A DNA stretch of 64,000 bases. It comes from Natronospirillum sp965602035 (GTDB lineage: Bacteria > Pseudomonadota > Gammaproteobacteria > Pseudomonadales > Natronospirillaceae). The notes under the pieces were generated by a model. That model made no database searches and was not told the DNA's origin. It saw only the letters and a program-made list of their open reading frames with translations. A program made the position numbers and the translations under genes. Below are positions 59,715-64,000 of the stretch, one piece after another; within the stretch, counting starts at the first letter, position 1; each line of letters begins with the position of its first letter. Where the stretch lies: positions 248,001 to 312,000 of the forward strand of contig OZ271919.1 in the NCBI GenBank assembly GCA_965602035.1, read 5' to 3'.

Positions 59715-60158
59715 TCAGACACCGACCGAACGGTCGGTATAAACCGAAAAATCAGGCCGCTGTGGCTTATGCTGATCATCGGTCATCAGAGCCGAGGTCA
59801 GCACAAATTCGGCCGTTGCGATATTGCAGGCGACTGGAATGTTCCAGAGAGCCGCAATTCTCAGCAGTGCCTTTATATCCGGGTCATGGGGCTGCGGCTC
59901 CAGCGGATCCCAGAAAAACACCAGCAGGTCGATTTCGCCCTCGGCGATTTTGGCGCCAATCTGCTGGTCGCCACCCAGCGGGCCACTCAACAGGGCTTTT
60001 ATATCACTGCGCTTCAGGCGCTCAGCGAGCATGCGCCCGGTTGTCCCGGTGGCGAACAGCTTGAGCTGGGCAAATCGGGTGCCGTTTCTTGCCACCCATT
60101 CCACCAGTTCCTGCTTTTTATTGTCATGCGCGACCAATGCCACGCTCTTTACTGCCAT
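59715..60158 (-). CDS. mgsA: Methylglyoxal synthase
   Basis: 147 residues from ATG 60158 with AAGGGA upstream; ATG 60185 would add nine residues. Catalytic residues lie in VALVAHDNKKQELVEW, FATGTTG, SGPLGGDQQIGAKIAEGEIDLLVFFWDPLEPQPHDPDIKALLR (nucleophile Asp in GDQQ). It turns dihydroxyacetone phosphate into methylglyoxal when phosphate is low. Divergent from the adenylate cyclase gene. Confidence 0.95.
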   Translation of the reverse strand: MAVKSVALVAHDNKKQELVEWVARNGTRFAQLKLFATGTTGRMLAERLKRSDIKALLSGPLGGDQQIGAKIAEGEIDLLVFFWDPLEPQPHDPDIKALLRIAALWNIPVACNIATAEFVLTSALMTDDQHKPQRPDFSVYTDRSVGV

Positions 60159-60326
60159 TCTCTGTGTCCCTTCCCATGTTTTCATGCCAGCCTGACTGGC
60201 CGGCTCTCTTGACAGGATTCATCCTAACGGAATCCGTCGGTTGGCAGAAGAGCCCGGATCTGCTTAACTCACTGCAAACCCGATTACGCGGCATGAGCGC
60301 GCAGAATAACAGGGAGCCGGGCAGGC

Positions 60327-62606
60327 ATGGCTGAACAGAGCGCATTCCGTAAACGATCTCGTCGGCTGTGGCAGATGGCGCTGCGTTATTGGGGAGCCAG
60401 TCTTTCGCTGGTGCTGACGTTTCTGTTCGCGTCCGAAGAGCTCCGCCGGGCCGTTCCCACATATGAGTCCCAGGTGTTTGAACGCCTCGACTATATCTAT
60501 TACGACACCCGTCTGAGGCTGATGGAGCCGCCCGAGCTGACCACACAGCCCAATATTGTGATCGTGGATATCGATGAGAAAAGCCTGGCCGAACAAGGGC
60601 GGTGGCCCTGGTCACGGGCGGTCATGACGGAACTGAACAACCAACTGCTCGACGCCGGTGTCTACACCATCACCTATGACATCATGTTCTCCGAGGCAGA
60701 GCGCAATATCGCTCTGGAAATGGCCCGGATGCTGGACGACCCCGAGGCGGCGCAATCGATTGCCGCCTACGAGGACGACGTCGACTTCGACCAGATGTTT
60801 GCCGATTCGCTTACAGACGCCGGGGCCGTGCTCGGGTTTACCTTCTATCCGGACGAGCGCATACAGGTCGGGCAGTTGCCGGAACCGCTGCGCTTTATCG
60901 GCCAGCCGGATCTGCCGCGGCTGACCACGGTCAGCGCCGGCGGCTATGTGGGGAACCTGCCGGAATTACAGTCGGCCGCCGAGGCCGGAGGCCTGATCAA
61001 TCCGGTCGCGGACCTGGACGGAGTAATCCGAAGTGTCGCGCTGTTGCAGGAGTACGATGATCACCTGTACACCAGTCTCGCGCTGGCGTCGGTCTACAAC
61101 TATTTTCTGTATGCCCCTGATGAAGTGAATTTTGATATCGGCCGGGATGGCGGCCGCCGTGTTTTCCGCTCGGTTGATGTAGCTGCCGAGGGCGGACCCA
61201 ATCGGATAGACACAGACGCTTTCTCGCGTGTGCTGGTGCCCTATGCCGGTGCGCAGCGAACGTTCCCCTATATTTCCGCCACGAATATCGTGGAAGGCCG
61301 GTTGACCGAGGAAGAGCAGCAATTGCTGGAGGGCTCCATATCCCTTATCGGCACGTCCTCGATCGGGCTGCTGGACCTTCGGGCAACGCCGCTCGACAAC
61401 GCCTACCCCGGGGTGGAAATTCACGCCAACCTGATCAATGGCCTGATTACCGGCGACATCGGCCACGATATCCAGAACAGCCATGTCTACACAGCCGCAT
61501 TGATGGTTATTTTCGGGCTGCTGTTTGCGCTCTGGTTCCGGCGCTTCGGCCCGTTTCTGCTACTGGGTGTGACCGCCGCCAGTCTGGGGCTGGTCATCGG
61601 CCTGAACTATGCGCTCTGGTTGGGCTACTGGGCGAATCTGTCGGTGTCGGCACTGCTCATACTGATCGCGGCGCTGGGTGCATTCAACCTCCTCGAAGGG
61701 TTCCTGCGCGAGCGCTCCGACCGCAAGGTTGTGCACGCCATGTTCGGGCAGTATGTACCGGCAGAACACATCGACCAGATGCTGGGCGCGGACGACGACT
61801 ACGGCTTCAGCGGCGACTACAAACAACTGACGGTGCTGTTTTCCGATATCCGTGGCTTTACTCCGATCTCGGAAAGCCTGTCGCCGACCGAGCTGAAGGA
61901 CCTGCTGAACCGGTATTTCACCCCGATAACGCGCATCATCTTCGAACGGCAGGGCACCATCGACAAATATGTGGGTGATATGGTCATGGCATTCTGGGGA
62001 GCGCCGCTGGAGGATAAAGACCACGCGACACATGCCATCGAAGCGGCCATGGACATGATTGCGCAGGTCAACACACTCAAGCCCGAGTTCGCCGCTGAAG
62101 GGCTGCCGGAAATCAACGTCGGTATCGGGCTCAATACCGGCCCGATGAACGTCGGCGACATGGGCTCGGAATACCGGCGGGCCTATACCGTTCTGGGGGA
62201 CAGTGTGAACCTCGGGGCCCGCCTTGAGGCACTTACCAAGTTCTATGGCGTCGATATCCTGGTCGGCCCCGATACCCATGACCAGGCGCCCGGATTTGTC
62301 TTCCGTTTTGTCGACCTCATTATCGTGAAGGGCAAATCGGAACCAATCAAGGCCTACGAACCGCTGTGCCGGGAAGGCGAAGAAACCCCCGAGCTGATGC
62401 AGGAGCTTGCTGACTATGAAGCGGCCTGGGCGCACTACCGTGCCCAGCGCTGGGATGATGCCGTCGCCGCGTTTGAGAGCCTGAGCCAGCAGGCACCCGG
62501 GAAACGACCGAAGCTTTATCAGGTGTATCTGGAACGCATCGCCGAAGTACGTACCCAATCACTGCCGGAGGATTGGGATGGCGCGTTCCGGCATACATCG
62601 AAGTAG
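60327..62606 (+). CDS. CHASE2-domain adenylate/guanylate cyclase
   Basis: 759 residues. N-terminal helix (about 20-37), periplasmic CHASE2 domain (about 45-370), three helices near 390-460, then a class III cyclase domain (about 500-680): LTVLFSDIRGFTPISES with the first metal Asp, TIDKYVGDMVMAFWG with the second metal Asp and the base-contact Lys, and TVLGDSVNLGARLEALTKFYGV with catalytic Asn and Arg. The Lys and Asp contacts predict adenylate cyclase. The C-terminal ~70 residues resemble one tetratricopeptide repeat. Signal is unknown. Confidence 0.93.
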   Translation: MAEQSAFRKRSRRLWQMALRYWGASLSLVLTFLFASEELRRAVPTYESQVFERLDYIYYDTRLRLMEPPELTTQPNIVIVDIDEKSLAEQGRWPWSRAVMTELNNQLLDAGVYTITYDIMFSEAERNIALEMARMLDDPEAAQSIAAYEDDVDFDQMFADSLTDAGAVLGFTFYPDERIQVGQLPEPLRFIGQPDLPRLTTVSAGGYVGNLPELQSAAEAGGLINPVADLDGVIRSVALLQEYDDHLYTSLALASVYNYFLYAPDEVNFDIGRDGGRRVFRSVDVAAEGGPNRIDTDAFSRVLVPYAGAQRTFPYISATNIVEGRLTEEEQQLLEGSISLIGTSSIGLLDLRATPLDNAYPGVEIHANLINGLITGDIGHDIQNSHVYTAALMVIFGLLFALWFRRFGPFLLLGVTAASLGLVIGLNYALWLGYWANLSVSALLILIAALGAFNLLEGFLRERSDRKVVHAMFGQYVPAEHIDQMLGADDDYGFSGDYKQLTVLFSDIRGFTPISESLSPTELKDLLNRYFTPITRIIFERQGTIDKYVGDMVMAFWGAPLEDKDHATHAIEAAMDMIAQVNTLKPEFAAEGLPEINVGIGLNTGPMNVGDMGSEYRRAYTVLGDSVNLGARLEALTKFYGVDILVGPDTHDQAPGFVFRFVDLIIVKGKSEPIKAYEPLCREGEETPELMQELADYEAAWAHYRAQRWDDAVAAFESLSQQAPGKRPKLYQVYLERIAEVRTQSLPEDWDGAFRHTSK

Positions 62607-62624
62607 CCGTGGTCGCACGCCTGC

Positions 62625-63380
62625 TCAATCGGCGCTGCTGCATACCGGGCATTCGGGCTTTCTTGGCAGACGAACGCTGTGCCAGTCGGCCTGCAGGGCG
62701 TCGAAAATCAACAATCGCCCCACGGCAGGCGTTCCGGCACCGGTCAGCAGCTTCAGGGTTTCCAGCGCCTGGAATGAGCCGAGAATACCGACGAGCGGCG
62801 AGATAACGCCGCTATCCGCACAGTTCAGTACCGGTGCGTTGTCGGCATCCGGGTACAGGCACCCCAGGCAGGGCGATTGAACATCCGCCGGCCGGAACAC
62901 AGTGAGTTGCCCCTCCCAGCCGAGCGCTGCGGCATGCACCAGGGGTGTTCCGGATTCCAGGCAGGCGGCCATGGCAGCGAGCCGGCTGCTCAGTGTATCG
63001 GTACCCACCACGACGGCGTCAGCCGATTGAACGGCGTCTTTCAATTCCGTCCCTGCCAGCGCGTCCGGAATCGCGGTTACAGCAATCTCCGGATTCTGTG
63101 CCAGCATCTGGCGGCGCGCTGATTCCGCCTTGTTCTGGCCGATGCGCCCCGAGGTATGAGCGATCTGGCGCTGGAGGTTGGATAACTCTACCTCGTCCGG
63201 GTCGCTGACCAAGATATGGCCCACACCGGATGCAGCCAGGTACATCAGGGTCGCACTGCCCAGCCCCCCTGCACCCATTACCAGCACCGTGCTCTGTTGC
63301 AGCGCCAACTGGCCGGCGGCATCCATACGGTTCAGGAGCATATGGCGCGAATATCGCAGCAGTTCATTGTCGGTGAGCAT
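62625..63380 (-). CDS. moeB: Molybdopterin-synthase adenylyltransferase MoeB / ThiF family
   Basis: 251 residues. Adenylation-domain motif VMGAGGLGS, SDPDEVELSNLQRQIAHT, catalytic Cys in LNCADSGVISPLVG, and zinc-binding CLGC and CPVC pairs are present. MoeB adenylates the C-terminus of MoaD; ThiF does the same for ThiS. The gene context does not separate the two with certainty; the NLQRQI and Cys regions favour MoeB. Divergent from the DUF1704 gene. Confidence 0.88.
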   Translation of the reverse strand: MLTDNELLRYSRHMLLNRMDAAGQLALQQSTVLVMGAGGLGSATLMYLAASGVGHILVSDPDEVELSNLQRQIAHTSGRIGQNKAESARRQMLAQNPEIAVTAIPDALAGTELKDAVQSADAVVVGTDTLSSRLAAMAACLESGTPLVHAAALGWEGQLTVFRPADVQSPCLGCLYPDADNAPVLNCADSGVISPLVGILGSFQALETLKLLTGAGTPAVGRLLIFDALQADWHSVRLPRKPECPVCSSAD

Positions 63381-63480
63381 AATCTCTGTGTCATACTTTA
63401 GCGGAGACGTTCCAGCGCGTTCCCTGTTGCCCGGGGCCAGCCGGAAACTTTGAGTGTATCAGTCAGGGACTTCAATCCGA

Positions 63481-64000
63481 ATGTCAGAGACCGAAAACCA
63501 GAATCCGGAACTGCTATCGACGGCCAGAGAACTGTCTGACCGGCTTGTGGCACTGCAGGCACCGATTCGTGTGCTCGATGCCATTAACTGGCCAAAGGAC
63601 ATTCGCGCGGAGTTCTTTCGCCACAAGGGTGAGCGTAACCCGCCGGTAACCCTTGATACCTACCGCGAGAAGGACCTCGGTTTTCGCCCGGCAGAACTCC
63701 GACAGGCGTTTTCCGATCTGCAGCGCGACCTCATTCGTCGCCTCGGCCAGCTAAACCCCATGACACAGCTCATGAGCCGCATGTGTCGCGAGTACCGCGA
63801 TGTGATACGAATGCTGGAAGCGCGCGGCACCGCTGAATTCCATGACCTGTCGGTGGAGCTTTACGGGCACCCGCACGATGTGTTCCACGCCGGCGAGCCC
63901 ACGCTGGCCGAGCTGGCCGGTATGTTGCAGACACCGTTGACGTCCCTGCGTCAGAGCACACAGTTGCCCGAAGACCCCAAAACCATTCCAGCGGCAGAGG
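63481..64000 (+). CDS. DUF1704 / QEGLA-motif family protein, N-terminal part
   Basis: At least 173 residues from ATG 63481, open at the window end. RLVALQAPIRVLDAINWPKDIRAEFFRHKG, ELRQAFSDLQRDLIRRLGQLNPMTQLMSRMCREYRDVIRMLEARGT and FHDLSVELYG match the start of the DUF1704 (flavohemoglobin expression-modulating QEGLA motif) family, a metallopeptidase-like group. The QEGLA motif itself is beyond the window. Confidence 0.8.
   Translation, partial: MSETENQNPELLSTARELSDRLVALQAPIRVLDAINWPKDIRAEFFRHKGERNPPVTLDTYREKDLGFRPAELRQAFSDLQRDLIRRLGQLNPMTQLMSRMCREYRDVIRMLEARGTAEFHDLSVELYGHPHDVFHAGEPTLAELAGMLQTPLTSLRQSTQLPEDPKTIPAAE

Overview
The window is a gene-dense stretch of a high-GC gammaproteobacterial chromosome with core housekeeping content. 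The evidence is aroQ-accB-accC-prmA-DUF3426-dusB-fis-purH-purD followed by a hybrid sensor kinase (the order I recall around retS in Pseudomonas aeruginosa), fxsA-groES-groEL with sigma32-type promoters, miaB-ybeZ-ybeY-corC, rplU-rpmA-obgE-proB, coq7, ispB, a type II secretion gspN-gspC-gspD set, and a seven-subunit Mrp Na+/H+ antiporter. Several RNA/ribosome, ubiquinone and cyclic-di-GMP features fit a free-living, possibly marine or salt-exposed relative of Pseudomonas or Marinobacter; the genus is not fixed by the sequence. I see no insertion sequence, integrase, prophage, CRISPR array or rRNA.

Layout. 1-6.4 kb: the 3' end of a magnesium transporter (mgtE), a 58-residue two-helix membrane protein, an RmlD-like reductase without the catalytic tyrosine, ispB, then rplU-rpmA-obgE-proB facing coq7. 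6.4-17.2 kb (minus strand): a long co-directional run from aroQ through biotin carboxylase genes, prmA, dusB-fis and purine genes to a RetS-like kinase, with many 4-base ATGA/GTGA overlaps. 17.2-21.1 kb (minus): miaB-ybeZ-ybeY-corC. 21.2-29.1 kb: a DUF1820 gene, a Bax-type glucosaminidase, a secreted polysaccharide deacetylase, tRNA-Gln and tRNA-Met, murI, and a panE / sensor kinase / cobalamin adenosyltransferase operon. 29.2-32 kb: fxsA-groES-groEL, each transcription unit preceded by a sigma32-like promoter, and a strong terminator after groEL. 32-39.2 kb: gspN-gspC-gspD, a HAD phosphatase, adk, tsaB, a small unknown gene and rsmJ. 39.2-45.2 kb (minus): a CHASE-PAS-GGDEF-EAL protein downstream of ackA-pta. 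45.3-46.8 kb: an M23 peptidase fused to an alpha/beta hydrolase. 46.8-52.7 kb (minus): mrpAB (fused)-C-D-E-F-G. 52.8-64 kb: djlA, a paired EAL and GGDEF operon whose two proteins share a 7TM receptor layout, rhomboid and SGNH hydrolase genes, mgsA, a CHASE2 adenylate cyclase, moeB and the start of a DUF1704 gene.

How the parts fit. Much of the window is envelope and signalling biology: peptidoglycan (murI, Bax, M23 fusion), type II secretion, two sensor kinases, three cyclic-di-GMP proteins and one cAMP cyclase. The most notable points are the RetS-like kinase at the retS locus with only one receiver domain, the M23-lipase fusion with an altered zinc-binding motif, the paired 7TMR phosphodiesterase/cyclase operon, the RmlD homologue with Phe for Tyr, matched heat-shock promoters in front of fxsA and groES, and several palindromic non-coding elements. 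None of these clearly amounts to a wholly new system; the fusion and the paired signalling operon are the best candidates for new biology.
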